Below are positions 56,124 through 64,000 of a DNA stretch of 64,000 bases, one piece after another; the stretch's first letter is position 1, and each line of letters opens with the position of its first letter. Made by a program: the position numbers and the translations under genes. The notes under the pieces are model-generated. The model saw nothing but the letters and a program-made list of their open reading frames with translations. It was not told the DNA's origin and searched no databases. This DNA is from Paenibacillus solanacearum (GTDB lineage: Bacteria > Bacillota > Bacilli > Paenibacillales > NBRC-103111), in contig NZ_CAJVAS010000020.1 of assembly GCF_910593845.1 (NCBI RefSeq), positions 1-64,000 of the forward strand, given 5' to 3'.

Positions 56124-57536
56124 TCACTGGCCGTCGCGGCTGCGAATCATCAGATCGGTCACCACGGCGGCATGGTCGGAATAAAACGGATGCTGCGCGT
56201 TCTCATGGCCGGGCAATCGCCGGTCTACGGTGTATGCGTCGAGCACCCGTACCCCGCTCCCGCGCGTCCATATATAGTCAATCCGCCCGGGAACGTGGCC
56301 GTATCCGTATTGGGGACTCCACGTCGGTCCGGGGAACCGGCCGGCATCCGGATGCGCCCAGCGGTACGCGTCGGTGAAGCCCGCTTCCTCGAACAGCCTC
56401 GTCACCGGCCATGGCAGCACAAGCCCTTCGTGATTCGGCGCATCGGCAAATTCGGCGCTCCAGTCGTGATAGGACATCGTGTTCAGGTCGCCTGCGATGA
56501 TGACCGGCGACGGATCGTCACCCACAAAGCCGGGGAGGCGGGTGCGAAGCGCGATCTTCGCCATGGCCAGCCGTCTTTCTTCATCAGTCGCAACGATGTC
56601 GCGGTCCGTGTAGGTACGCGGCCGTTTGCCCTTGATCTCGGCCGCCGTCTTGTTCGTAAAGCCCCACGCTTGGGGCGCATGCCACAGCCATATATTGAAC
56701 AGATGAAGCTCTTGTCCGTCCGGGAGCCGTACTTTGATACCTCCGAAGTTAAAGCTGTCGAGCCCCTTTTCGTTAATGGGGGCATATTGTTTTACCAGCG
56801 GAAACCGGCTGAAAATCCATAGATTATCCCGGTCTTCCGGCTGTCCCGGGCGATTCGTAATTCGCGTGCCGTTGTAACGGCGCTCCTCGGGCAGCCCTTT
56901 ATTGAGACCGTCCAATATGCTTTGACCGGATCCGTACGTCTCCAAAATAAACAAAATGTCTGCATGCTGCGCGCGAATAAGCTCGATCAAATCGGAAACA
57001 TTGCCGTCGCCGCCCGCAGCGCGCCCGCCCTGCCATATATTCCATTCCATTACGCGGAGCCGGGTCCCGAGCGGCCGATCCGTCATTTCCACCGAGGCGG
57101 ACACGCTCAGCTCCCCGGACGGCGCGATAAAATCGGGCGATAGAGCCGCATCCCCTTCGGGATAGAGGACGCGGCGAGCCAGCACTTTACCTTGATGGGC
57201 AACCGTAATGACAACTTCTCCGCCCAGCCTCGCCGCACCGTCTCCGCTCAGCTTAATATGGCAGCGCTGTCCGGCAGCTGTGTGCGCGCGGGTTGCCGCA
57301 ACGGGCTCGTGACCGGAAAATGCCGCAACGGCTGCCGCCTTCTCGCCGCAAACCAGTTCCATAGCAAGCCGGGAGCCCGGCGCAACCGGTTCCCCCGACA
57401 AGCTAACAGCAAAGGTCACGCGGTCGCCCTCAATCGTCTCCGTTCGGTTCCCTGCAGCCATGGGGCCCAGGATGGCCAGCAAGCCGGCAAGCGGTACTGC
57501 CGCAGCCATATAACCTATCATGCGTTTCCTGTTCAT
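56124..57536 (-). CDS. Secreted endonuclease/exonuclease/phosphatase-family protein
   Basis: 470 residues from ATG 57536 (AAGGAGG upstream). An N-terminal signal or anchor segment (MIGYMAAAVPLAGLLAILG) and a ~150-residue beta-rich region precede the EEP fold, whose motifs RVMEWNIWQGGR, ILFILETYGSG, VIIAGDLNTMSYHDW, GRIDYIWTRG and YSDHAAVVTDLMI are all recognisable. Such enzymes hydrolyse phosphodiesters in nucleic acids, inositol phosphates or lipids; the substrate cannot be chosen. It is the last gene downstream of the sugar-binding lipoprotein. Confidence 0.85.
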   Translation of the reverse strand: MNRKRMIGYMAAAVPLAGLLAILGPMAAGNRTETIEGDRVTFAVSLSGEPVAPGSRLAMELVCGEKAAAVAAFSGHEPVAATRAHTAAGQRCHIKLSGDGAARLGGEVVITVAHQGKVLARRVLYPEGDAALSPDFIAPSGELSVSASVEMTDRPLGTRLRVMEWNIWQGGRAAGGDGNVSDLIELIRAQHADILFILETYGSGQSILDGLNKGLPEERRYNGTRITNRPGQPEDRDNLWIFSRFPLVKQYAPINEKGLDSFNFGGIKVRLPDGQELHLFNIWLWHAPQAWGFTNKTAAEIKGKRPRTYTDRDIVATDEERRLAMAKIALRTRLPGFVGDDPSPVIIAGDLNTMSYHDWSAEFADAPNHEGLVLPWPVTRLFEEAGFTDAYRWAHPDAGRFPGPTWSPQYGYGHVPGRIDYIWTRGSGVRVLDAYTVDRRLPGHENAQHPFYSDHAAVVTDLMIRSRDGQ

Positions 57537-57667
57537 ATTCGTCCTCCTTGGGATGACAAGCCCGGCAGCCCGCGCCACTAAGTTTCCTCGGTCAAATCGC
57601 CAGGCGAACCGCAGGACGCATTAGCGGCAAAAGAGTGTGCCGACGCTCTCCAATGTCCGCTGCCGGG

Positions 57668-58972
57668 TTACTGCCATTCCTCCAGCAGCTTCTGATTCGA
57701 TTGCTCTTCCGCTTTGCGCAGCGCAGAATTGATGTCCAGCGCGCCGGTAGCGACCGATTTGGAAGCTTCCAACAAGTAAGCGTTCGGAATACGGTCATAT
57801 TCCGACGATTCGGCCAGCTTTTGCGGATTTTGCTTAAATAGCGCTTCGATATGCTTGCCTTTGAGAATGCCGAGCTCGCTCCCGAACGCCTGCTCCACCG
57901 CTTTGTCCTTCAATGCGGGCAGCAGCCCTTCCCGGGACAGCTTGGTCTGGTATTCGAGTGACGTCGATAAAAACTTCGCGATATGAAAAGCGACGGCCTG
58001 ATGTTCTCCGTGCGCTGAAACGGACACAAGACTCGGAGCTGCGCTGCGGCTAAAGCCGTCGATCGTAGGTGTCTGGGCCATGTCCCACCAGCCGAGCTTG
58101 TCCCCTTGCTTGGAGGCCGCTTCCAGACGAGACAAATCGTAATGGAACGGATACATGGCAAGCGCCTTGCTCGTATAAAACAGCTTATGCGCCTGCGTGT
58201 AATCAAAGTAAGTCATGCCGGGTACGTTAAAGCCGTCCTGCAGTATTTTGAACACGCGTTCCATTTCCGGATTGTTGATCGTCGCTTTCTTGTTCTTCAG
58301 ATCGATAAAGCCTTTGTTGAAATAGCTGTACAAAAAGCTGTAGTTTCCGGGAAAATATCCGATGAATTGCGTGCCGCCGTCCATGCGCGTCATCGTTCTT
58401 CCCAGCTTGATCGCATCTTCATAGGTCATTCCGTCTTTAGGGTAAGGCACGCCGAATTTATCGAAAATGTCCTTGTTGTAGTTCAGAACGGAAGCGTAGG
58501 ACTTATAGGGCAGCGCATAAATCTGGTCGCCGTTCGGGCTGAATTTCTTGATCGTATCGATCAGCGTTGGCTGGTAACCGTTCAAGTCCAGCTGCGACGT
58601 TCGGATCGGATCGCCGAGCTCCTTGATCAGCTTGCTCGAGATCAGCTTCGGGAAATCCCATGTCGTCATCAAATACAGATCGGCAAGGTTGCCCGTGGCT
58701 GCGAGTTCGGTAATATAAGAGCCTTTGCCGGGGTGGATGACCTCGAAGCTTACGTTCGGGAACTTCGCCTGGATCGGCTCGATGATTTGTTTGTTGAACT
58801 GTGCTTCGGGCGTGCTGTTCGCATCGAAAATTTTTAAAGTAACCGGCTTCGACCAATCGATCTCGGGGGGCTTTTGCTCCGTCAGCTTTTTGCCCGAACC
58901 GGCCGCACTGCAGCCTGTCATCAAGGCGACCGCCAATACCGCCGCAGAAGCGGCCGTTGCTTTTGTCTTCAT
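57668..58972 (-). CDS. Extracellular sugar-binding lipoprotein (orphan, second copy)
   Basis: 434 residues with a lipoprotein signal ending at the lipobox MTGC (Cys21). A family 1 solute-binding protein with YNKDIFDKFGVPYPKDGMTY, nearly the same stretch as in the lipoprotein at 22792-24135. No permease genes adjoin it. It lies 28 nt downstream of the FAD oxidoreductase gene in the same direction, so import of a ligand and its oxidation may be linked. Confidence 0.9.
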   Translation of the reverse strand: MKTKATAASAAVLAVALMTGCSAAGSGKKLTEQKPPEIDWSKPVTLKIFDANSTPEAQFNKQIIEPIQAKFPNVSFEVIHPGKGSYITELAATGNLADLYLMTTWDFPKLISSKLIKELGDPIRTSQLDLNGYQPTLIDTIKKFSPNGDQIYALPYKSYASVLNYNKDIFDKFGVPYPKDGMTYEDAIKLGRTMTRMDGGTQFIGYFPGNYSFLYSYFNKGFIDLKNKKATINNPEMERVFKILQDGFNVPGMTYFDYTQAHKLFYTSKALAMYPFHYDLSRLEAASKQGDKLGWWDMAQTPTIDGFSRSAAPSLVSVSAHGEHQAVAFHIAKFLSTSLEYQTKLSREGLLPALKDKAVEQAFGSELGILKGKHIEALFKQNPQKLAESSEYDRIPNAYLLEASKSVATGALDINSALRKAEEQSNQKLLEEWQ

Positions 58973-59000
58973 TTGCCTTCATCCTTTCGATTCATTGTCG

Positions 59001-60842
59001 TTATTGTTGCACGCACACTGTCGCATGCGACTCGCACTCGATCTCTAGCACTCTGGCATGGTCCAAGCCGTTTGTTGCAATCGCCACCAGACGCAATCGG
59101 GAGAGCTTCTTCAAATCGACCTTGAAAGACAGCACGCGCTGGTAATTGTTCGTGACATGGGCAATTTCTCTCTCGCCACCGGCATCCGCAGCAATGAGTT
59201 TGAATTCCTTCAAAGTCTCCTCCTGGGCGCGCCCCCACTGCATGCGATCCTGAATCCAGTCCAGATGGCATAACGTTAAGCGGCGATGCAGCCCGGTGTC
59301 GAGCACGATCCGAATATCGGTTACGTCAACCGGCTCATCCCAATGAAGCTCCAGCCATGGCTGCGGATCGTCCGGACGGGACATCCAGCGGTGCGTACCG
59401 GCACGGGTCAGCTCGGGACGCACTCCCTTGGCGCCGTGCACGGAACGAGTATGGCCGTCTACTACATTGTTTGCTTCTCCTGCTTCCTGCTCAGAGGAAG
59501 CCGTCACTCGGGCTTTCCCGGCGATGTTCATCTCAAGCCGGTATCCCGGCAAGTAGACGCCCTGGCGCAACAACTGCTGCTGGGCTCGCTTGACGATACG
59601 CGCATCGTTCCAGGCCCGCTCCAACGGAATGCCTCGTTGGACGGCGATCGCCGCGAACGTACCCGCCCCTTCCCCCATGACCGCACACGTAGCCATTACT
59701 CTCGTGCTGGAAAAGGCGATATGCGTTGCGGACAGGTTGCGGCCGGCAAACATCAGGTTAGCGATGTTTTGACTGATCATCGACCGCAGCGGAATGGCGT
59801 ACATGTACGGCGTATACGGCTGATGGCAAGGCGGGTCTTCCTTCGCGTCGATGCCCGCCGGCGGATGCGTATCCATCGACCAGCCGCCGTAAGCGATCGT
59901 ATCCTCGAATGGAACCGCCTGCTGGATATCGTTCTGCGTCAATACATGCTGGCCGATGAATCTTCTCGACTCGCGTTTGCCAGGGATAAATCCGAACCAG
60001 TCGAGCGCCCAGTTGGCGGATTCCGGATGATTCCCGCTGTTCTTGATGTGATCCCATACGCCAAGCATGATCGCCAGCAGTTCGTCGCGGATCGTTTCGT
60101 TATCTTTGATCGTATCCATTAAGCCGCCGAATTCGACCCACCAGTACCCGTACTCCCATGTGCGGTGATCGCGGAATTTCAAATCTTCTTCCGTAAACTT
60201 GCGTGCCCACGGAGGCGGAGTAAAGGGCATGCGGCACCCCATATCCTTCGCTGTGAATAATAGCGACGAACCGAGCCGGTATGCATCCCGGTTCAGGTTC
60301 GCAGCCGATTCGCCGTACTCGTGCGACGCCTCGCGCCCTGTCGTAAATGCGGCGCCCGCTTCAAATCCCAACCGTCCATCTCCCGTGCAGTCAATGAAAA
60401 GATCCGCCTCGATTTCAAATTGCTCCTCCGTGCTCTCCCTGGACGCCTGTACGGAGCGGATTCGCGAACCATCCACCGCCGCTCCGACGATCGATGTGTT
60501 CAACATCAGCGTCAAATTCGGCTCGGCACGGCATTTTTCGTACAAGATCAGGTCCAGCATGCTGGCGCTCCGCTGCGGATTGCGAACCGAGCATTCCAGC
60601 ATAATCTCCTCGATAATGCCGCTTTCTCTTCGTTCCGACTCGAGCGCCTTCCCTTTCACAGAAGCGCCCGATACGTTCATCCGAATTTCGGAAGAAGCGT
60701 TCCCTCCGAGCACGGGCCGATCCTGACATAACATAACGGCTGCTCCGTTTCGCGCTGCGGCGATCGCCGCCGACACTCCTGCAAGTCCCCCTCCGGCAAT
60801 TAAAATTTGCGTGCGCAGCATGATTTTTTCTCGCTTCTCCAT
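59001..60842 (-). CDS. FAD-dependent oxidoreductase with lectin-like C-terminal domain
   Basis: 613 residues, ATG 60842 after AAAGGAGT. The FAD-binding start [21 protein letters not shown] and the [14 protein letters not shown] motif identify the FAD_oxidored group found with sugar-catabolism genes. Residues ~470-610 form a galactose-binding/F5-8-type beta sandwich ([33 protein letters not shown]). There is no signal peptide, so the enzyme should be cytoplasmic. It is divergent from an AraC regulator. The substrate is probably a sugar or cyclitol; this is inference. Confidence 0.85.
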   Translation of the reverse strand: MEKREKIMLRTQILIAGGGLAGVSAAIAAARNGAAVMLCQDRPVLGGNASSEIRMNVSGASVKGKALESERRESGIIEEIMLECSVRNPQRSASMLDLILYEKCRAEPNLTLMLNTSIVGAAVDGSRIRSVQASRESTEEQFEIEADLFIDCTGDGRLGFEAGAAFTTGREASHEYGESAANLNRDAYRLGSSLLFTAKDMGCRMPFTPPPWARKFTEEDLKFRDHRTWEYGYWWVEFGGLMDTIKDNETIRDELLAIMLGVWDHIKNSGNHPESANWALDWFGFIPGKRESRRFIGQHVLTQNDIQQAVPFEDTIAYGGWSMDTHPPAGIDAKEDPPCHQPYTPYMYAIPLRSMISQNIANLMFAGRNLSATHIAFSSTRVMATCAVMGEGAGTFAAIAVQRGIPLERAWNDARIVKRAQQQLLRQGVYLPGYRLEMNIAGKARVTASSEQEAGEANNVVDGHTRSVHGAKGVRPELTRAGTHRWMSRPDDPQPWLELHWDEPVDVTDIRIVLDTGLHRRLTLCHLDWIQDRMQWGRAQEETLKEFKLIAADAGGEREIAHVTNNYQRVLSFKVDLKKLSRLRLVAIATNGLDHARVLEIECESHATVCVQQ

Positions 60843-60972
60843 CGTTGCTTGACTCCTTTATTTACTGTGATATCTTTAATTACATCATAGTACCTCCCAT
60901 AAACCGCCGTGAATTCAGATAATTACAACATCATATCCAAAATTTCAAATTAGCAAAGGAGTTCACCACAGC

Positions 60973-61770
60973 ATGCCGGAGCAAATACCCGATCTGATTG
61001 CACACATCTTTTGGGAAAGAAAAGAGCAGTTTTTGCTGGACCGCGATATGTATATCAGCTGGGTATTGTTTGCTGTGGAGGAAGGGACGTTCGAATACCG
61101 GATCGGAGACGCGCAAGGGCAAGCCGGGTTCGGCGATATCGTGTTATGCCCTCCGTATACCGCATTTCACCGCAAGACGATATCAACGCTAAGCTTCCAT
61201 GCGATCACGTTCGATTTTTCCGAACAATCGGCAGCGCGGACGCTGGACGACGAACTGCCCGAGCGCAAAATAACGTTCTCCGAAACCGCGCGGCTGTCCG
61301 AAAACTACCGGCATTTGCGGCTCGCCGACCAAATGCTCGACCTTCAAATGAGCAAACAAAAGCTAAAGCAGCATTATTTCGACGACATTTGGCTGATGAT
61401 GAGAAGCCCGTTCCGTCCTTTTGCTGACGACGATTCGAATCCGGGGGCGGATGAGCTGATCCGCCGCGTTGCGATGTATTTGAAGGCGAACGCATCCCGT
61501 CCGCTCGAACTCAAGCAAATCGCTTTCACGTTCGGACTAACCCCGGTGCAGCTGATCCGAAGATTCAAAACGGCCTATCGGATGAATCCGCTGCAGTTCA
61601 TTACCTCGATCCGCTTGAAAAGCGCTTGTTCACTGCTGCTTGAAACCGACTGGAAGCTCGATGCGATCGCCGGCGAATGCGGCTACGAGAACGGCTATTA
61701 TTTGAGCCGGGTATTCAGCAAGCATATGGGGATCAGCCCTTCCTCATTTCGCAAACAGAACCGGCTCTGA
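60973..61770 (+). CDS. AraC-family transcriptional regulator
   Basis: 265 residues, ATG 60973 after AAAGGAGTT. N-terminal cupin-like sensor (GDIVLCPPYTAFHRKTI) and C-terminal double helix-turn-helix (LELKQIAFTFGLTPVQLIRRF and ENGYYLSRVFSKHMGISP). It is divergent from the FAD oxidoreductase gene with a 130-nt shared control region, so it probably regulates the oxidoreductase, lipoprotein and EEP-protein genes. Confidence 0.9.
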   Translation: MPEQIPDLIAHIFWERKEQFLLDRDMYISWVLFAVEEGTFEYRIGDAQGQAGFGDIVLCPPYTAFHRKTISTLSFHAITFDFSEQSAARTLDDELPERKITFSETARLSENYRHLRLADQMLDLQMSKQKLKQHYFDDIWLMMRSPFRPFADDDSNPGADELIRRVAMYLKANASRPLELKQIAFTFGLTPVQLIRRFKTAYRMNPLQFITSIRLKSACSLLLETDWKLDAIAGECGYENGYYLSRVFSKHMGISPSSFRKQNRL

Positions 61771-61884
61771 TATGGGGGAGTGCGAGTTCATTATGCATGT
61801 ATTCGATCTATGCCCGCACGCTCTCCGCACGCCTCTCTCAGCAAAAGCTTCACGGCAAGTTGTCGCCGCCATTTGGCGGCATCC

Positions 61885-61912
61885 TTGACATGACTGCGAT
61901 GCTGCATATAAA
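61885..61912 (+). promoter_or_regulatory. Promoter of the ABC-F leader
   Basis: TTGACA (61885-61890) and TATAAA (61907-61912), 16 nt apart, about 45 nt before the leader peptide. Confidence 0.75.
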
Positions 61913-61958
61913 CTGAACATTGCAACACTTCAAAAATAATCGAAAAGGCGGGAAACAC

Positions 61959-62000
61959 ATGTTCTTTTTATCGACTGTTCTCATTCGGAAATTGGCTTAA
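61959..62000 (+). CDS. 13-residue leader peptide upstream of the ABC-F gene
   Basis: MFFLSTVLIRKLA, with AAGGCGGG upstream of the ATG. Its coding sequence from 61975 (CTGTTCT..TTGGCTTA) can pair with a segment at 62027-62048, which can alternatively pair with 62165-62187 just before the ABC-F ribosome binding site. Short leader peptides of this kind sense ribosome stalling by antibiotics and control ABC-F genes in Bacillota. The call rests on the ribosome binding site, the position and the alternative pairing. Confidence 0.6.
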   Translation: MFFLSTVLIRKLA

Positions 62001-62026
62001 ACGGGAGAAGTCTGCCCATTTTTAAC

Positions 62027-62187
62027 GGTAAGCCAACCGAAGAACAGAAGATAAAGAACTCTTTTCCCACGCTTGCGACGATACATGGTCATGGGTAAGG
62101 CGAGTTCGCCTTGCCTATTTTTCATGAAGCGACAGGAACTCCATAATCGAATATGAGCTTTATTGGCTGTTCCTCCGGTTGGCTTCC
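62027..62187 (+). promoter_or_regulatory. Putative transcription attenuator of the ABC-F gene
   Basis: Segment 62027-62048 (GTAAGCCAACCGAAGAACAG) is complementary to the leader coding region 61975-61999 and to 62165-62187, allowing two exclusive folds. A terminator hairpin, GGTAAGGCG/CGCCTTGCC followed by TATTTTT (62094-62122), lies between, before the ribosome binding site at about 62202. Confidence 0.6.
62094..62122 (+). terminator. Intrinsic terminator inside the ABC-F leader
   Basis: A 9-bp stem GGTAAGGCG/CGCCTTGCC with an AGTT loop and TATTTTT, about 95 nt before the ABC-F start codon; there is no gene between it and the leader peptide. Confidence 0.75.
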
Positions 62188-62215
62188 ATCCGAAAGCTAA
62201 AGGAGCGAGCAAAAA

Positions 62216-63757
62216 ATGAGTATCGTTAACGTAGAGCAAATAACCCATACGTATGGGGATAAGCCTATTTTCAGGAACATCAGCTTTCGTCTGCTGCGCG
62301 GAGAACATGCGGGGCTCGTCGGGAGCAACGGAGCCGGCAAATCGACGCTGCTTCGCATCTTGTCGGGAGAGCTGATCCCCGATGCCGGAACCGTCGACTG
62401 GCTTCCGCAGGTCAAGATCGGCGTTTTGCAGCAGCATATCGATTTGAAGGCCGGAATGACGGTGATGCAAGTATTGCAAGGCGCCTTCGCGCACTTGTAC
62501 CAGACGGAGCGGCGCCTGCTGCTTCTGGCCGAGGCCATGTCCGCTGCGGGCGCTAAAGATCAGGAGCGCTTATTGGATCAATACGGAGAGATGCAAAGCC
62601 GGCTGGAGCATGCGGGGTTTTATCAGCTGGACGCGAAGATCGAAGAAGTGGCTGCGGGACTCGGCATTTTACAGTTGGGCCGCGACCGGGACGTCAGCCG
62701 GCTCAGCGGAGGTCAGCGCACGAAGCTGCTGCTCGGCAAGCTGCTGCTTGAAGAACCGGATGCCCTGCTGCTCGACGAACCGACCAACTATTTGGACGAC
62801 ACGCATATCGAATGGCTGACCGGTTATTTGAAGCGATATGAGCAGGCGTATCTGGTCGTCTCACACGACGAAGCGTTTCTGAACGAAGTGACGTCTACGA
62901 CGTTTCACCTGGAGCATCAAACGATCAAACGGTATGCCGGCAACTACGCGGCGTTTCGCAGCGGCTATGAACAGAGCCGACAGCAGCTCCAGACCGCCTA
63001 TGACCGGCAGCAAAAGGAAATGGACCGATTGGAACTGTTCATTCAAAAAAACCGGGTTCGCAAAGCGAAGCAGGCGAAAAGCCGCGAAAAGATGCTTGAG
63101 CGAATCGAACGGATCGAGAAGCCGGCAGCTTCGCCGCCGCCGCGGTTTGCATTCCCGTTCCAAGCCGGGTCGTCCACCCGGGTAGCGGAAGTGAAGCAGC
63201 TATGGGTCGGTTACGACGCGCCACTGTTCGGTCCGGTCGATCTGCACATCAACCGCGGCGATAAAATCGCGATCGTCGGCTCCAACGGCATCGGCAAATC
63301 GACGATGCTGAAGACGCTGCTCGGCCGCATGAAGCCTGCGAGCGGCACCGTAAGGCTCGGCGAGCATGTCTTGACGGCATATTACGCCCAGGAACGGGTG
63401 ACTTCGGACGAAACGCCGCTGGAGAAATTGACGTCCTTTCGTCCCGATCTGACGAACAAGGAAATTCGCCAAAAGCTGGCGTTCGCCGGGCTGAATGATA
63501 AGCATATTCGGCAGCCGCTCAACGCATTGAGCGGCGGCGAGCAGGCAAAAGTCCGCCTGTGCGAGCTGATGCTGACATCCAGCAATGTGCTTGTATTGGA
63601 CGAACCGACGAACCATTTGGACACTCGCGCCAAAGAAGCGCTCAAGGAGGCGCTGAAACAATACCCGGGAACGATTCTGCTCGTCTCGCACGAGCCGGCT
63701 TTTTACGAGGATTGGGTAACCCGTCTGTGGCAGGTCGAGGAGTGGTACGGCAAATAA
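62216..63757 (+). CDS. ABC-F family ATPase (ribosome-acting)
   Basis: 513 residues, ATG 62216 after AAAGGAGCG. Two ABC domains and no membrane segments: Walker A GSNGAGKST at 36-44 and GSNGIGKST near 353, signatures LSGGQRTKLLLGKLLLEE and LSGGEQAKVRLCELML, Walker B LLDEPTNYLD and VLDEPTNHLD. The linker between domains (ELFIQKNRVRKAKQAKSREK) is short, unlike the long linkers of VmlR/Lsa/Msr resistance proteins, and there is no C-terminal extension. The leader with attenuator, on the other hand, is typical of antibiotic-induced members. Resistance is plausible but unproven. Confidence 0.9.
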   Translation: MSIVNVEQITHTYGDKPIFRNISFRLLRGEHAGLVGSNGAGKSTLLRILSGELIPDAGTVDWLPQVKIGVLQQHIDLKAGMTVMQVLQGAFAHLYQTERRLLLLAEAMSAAGAKDQERLLDQYGEMQSRLEHAGFYQLDAKIEEVAAGLGILQLGRDRDVSRLSGGQRTKLLLGKLLLEEPDALLLDEPTNYLDDTHIEWLTGYLKRYEQAYLVVSHDEAFLNEVTSTTFHLEHQTIKRYAGNYAAFRSGYEQSRQQLQTAYDRQQKEMDRLELFIQKNRVRKAKQAKSREKMLERIERIEKPAASPPPRFAFPFQAGSSTRVAEVKQLWVGYDAPLFGPVDLHINRGDKIAIVGSNGIGKSTMLKTLLGRMKPASGTVRLGEHVLTAYYAQERVTSDETPLEKLTSFRPDLTNKEIRQKLAFAGLNDKHIRQPLNALSGGEQAKVRLCELMLTSSNVLVLDEPTNHLDTRAKEALKEALKQYPGTILLVSHEPAFYEDWVTRLWQVEEWYGK

Positions 63758-63780
63758 AAAGAATAGTGACGTAACCTAAT

Positions 63781-63806
63781 GCAGGCTGCCGGAATCGGCA
63801 GCCTGC
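63781..63806. terminator. Perfect hairpin between convergent ABC-F and comEA
   Basis: GCAGGCTGCCG and CGGCAGCCTGC around GAAT. No T run on either strand, but it is placed where both convergent transcripts should end. Confidence 0.55.
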
Positions 63807-63825
63807 TGCGCTTATACCGGCCGGC

Positions 63826-64000
63826 TCAAGGTCCTACAGTAACGAGCGGCGCAATTTTCTCCAGCATTTTGTCGCCGATGCCTTTGACCTCCAGCAGCTG
63901 ATTCACCGAAGTGAACTTGCCGCCGAGCTTCTGCCTTACGGCGATAATCGCCTGGGCCCGGCTTGGGCCAATGCCCGGCAGCTCATCGAGCTGTTCGGCG
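63826..64000 (-). CDS. comEA: ComEA C-terminal part (competence DNA receptor), cut by window edge
   Basis: The last 57 codons and the stop are present; the rest lies beyond the right edge. The visible part is a tandem helix-hairpin-helix: ELPGIGPSRAQAIIAVR and LLEVKGIGDKMLEKIAP. ComEA binds double-stranded DNA outside the membrane and passes it to ComEC. It has the same direction as comEB and comEC but lies about 9 kb upstream of them. Confidence 0.9.
   Translation of the reverse strand, partial: AEQLDELPGIGPSRAQAIIAVRQKLGGKFTSVNQLLEVKGIGDKMLEKIAPLVTVGP

Noticed and set aside
61997-62494. Minus-strand 165-residue frame over the ABC-F leader
   Set aside because: Antisense to a well-supported leader and gene start; composition is not protein-like.

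Overview
The window reads as chromosome of an endospore-forming, GC-rich Bacillota close to Paenibacillus. The evidence is the set of sporulation genes (gpr, spoIIP), a CIRCE-controlled hrcA-grpE-dnaK-dnaJ operon with prmA, rsmE and mtaB behind it, AddAB in place of RecBCD, comE competence genes, AraC regulators with lone sugar-binding lipoproteins, and strong AAGGAGG ribosome binding sites. Nearly all housekeeping genes lie on the minus strand.

Positions 1-5480 differ sharply: AT-rich, mostly non-coding, with seven ~162-167 nt copies of a conserved foldable element. I interpret this as an integron-like gene-cassette array. A tyrosine recombinase gene (4308-5432, minus) is followed on its 3' side by a short attI-like half-site (4201-4276), then by at least seven complete cassettes reading away from it on the minus strand (C1 to C7) and an eighth cut by the window edge. 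Each cassette ends in one conserved site. The ~16-18 nt just outside each site are cassette-specific and complementary between the two ends of the SAME cassette, not between the two ends of one site. That is the signature expected if cassettes were once circles, as with R'/R'' of integron attC sites. The sites are longer and more branched than classical attC, and the recombinase lacks the IntI-specific insertion. Three cassettes carry small membrane-protein genes (one DUF2569-like); the others hold tandem repeats or long hairpins.

5580-18480 is a DNA-repair operon, addB-addA-sbcD-sbcC, ending in a structured 3' region with a terminator. 18.6-25.8 kb holds a HEAT-like protein, a membrane protein, a nitroreductase, a PP2C phosphatase, an AraC regulator, an orphan sugar-binding lipoprotein and an RlmI-type methyltransferase. 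25.8-31 kb holds deoC, a Nudix hydrolase, mtaB, rsmE, an M50 protease and prmA.

31.3-38.6 kb is the heat-shock operon. It carries a group III (archaeal-like, CCT/thermosome-type) chaperonin gene between hrcA and grpE. 38.6-46.8 kb holds a GNAT acetyltransferase, hemW, lepA, a YqxA-like gene, spoIIP, gpr, rpsT and holA, in conserved Bacillota order. 47-49 kb is an ECF sigma/anti-sigma pair.

51-64 kb contains comEC and comEB and, at the right edge, the end of comEA. About 9 kb of unrelated genes separate comEA from comEB: metY, a secreted endonuclease/exonuclease/phosphatase-family protein, a second sugar-binding lipoprotein, an FAD oxidoreductase with a lectin-like tail, an AraC regulator, and an ABC-F ATPase preceded by a leader peptide and attenuator. 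All calls rest on reading the sequence and on family knowledge; no searches were run.
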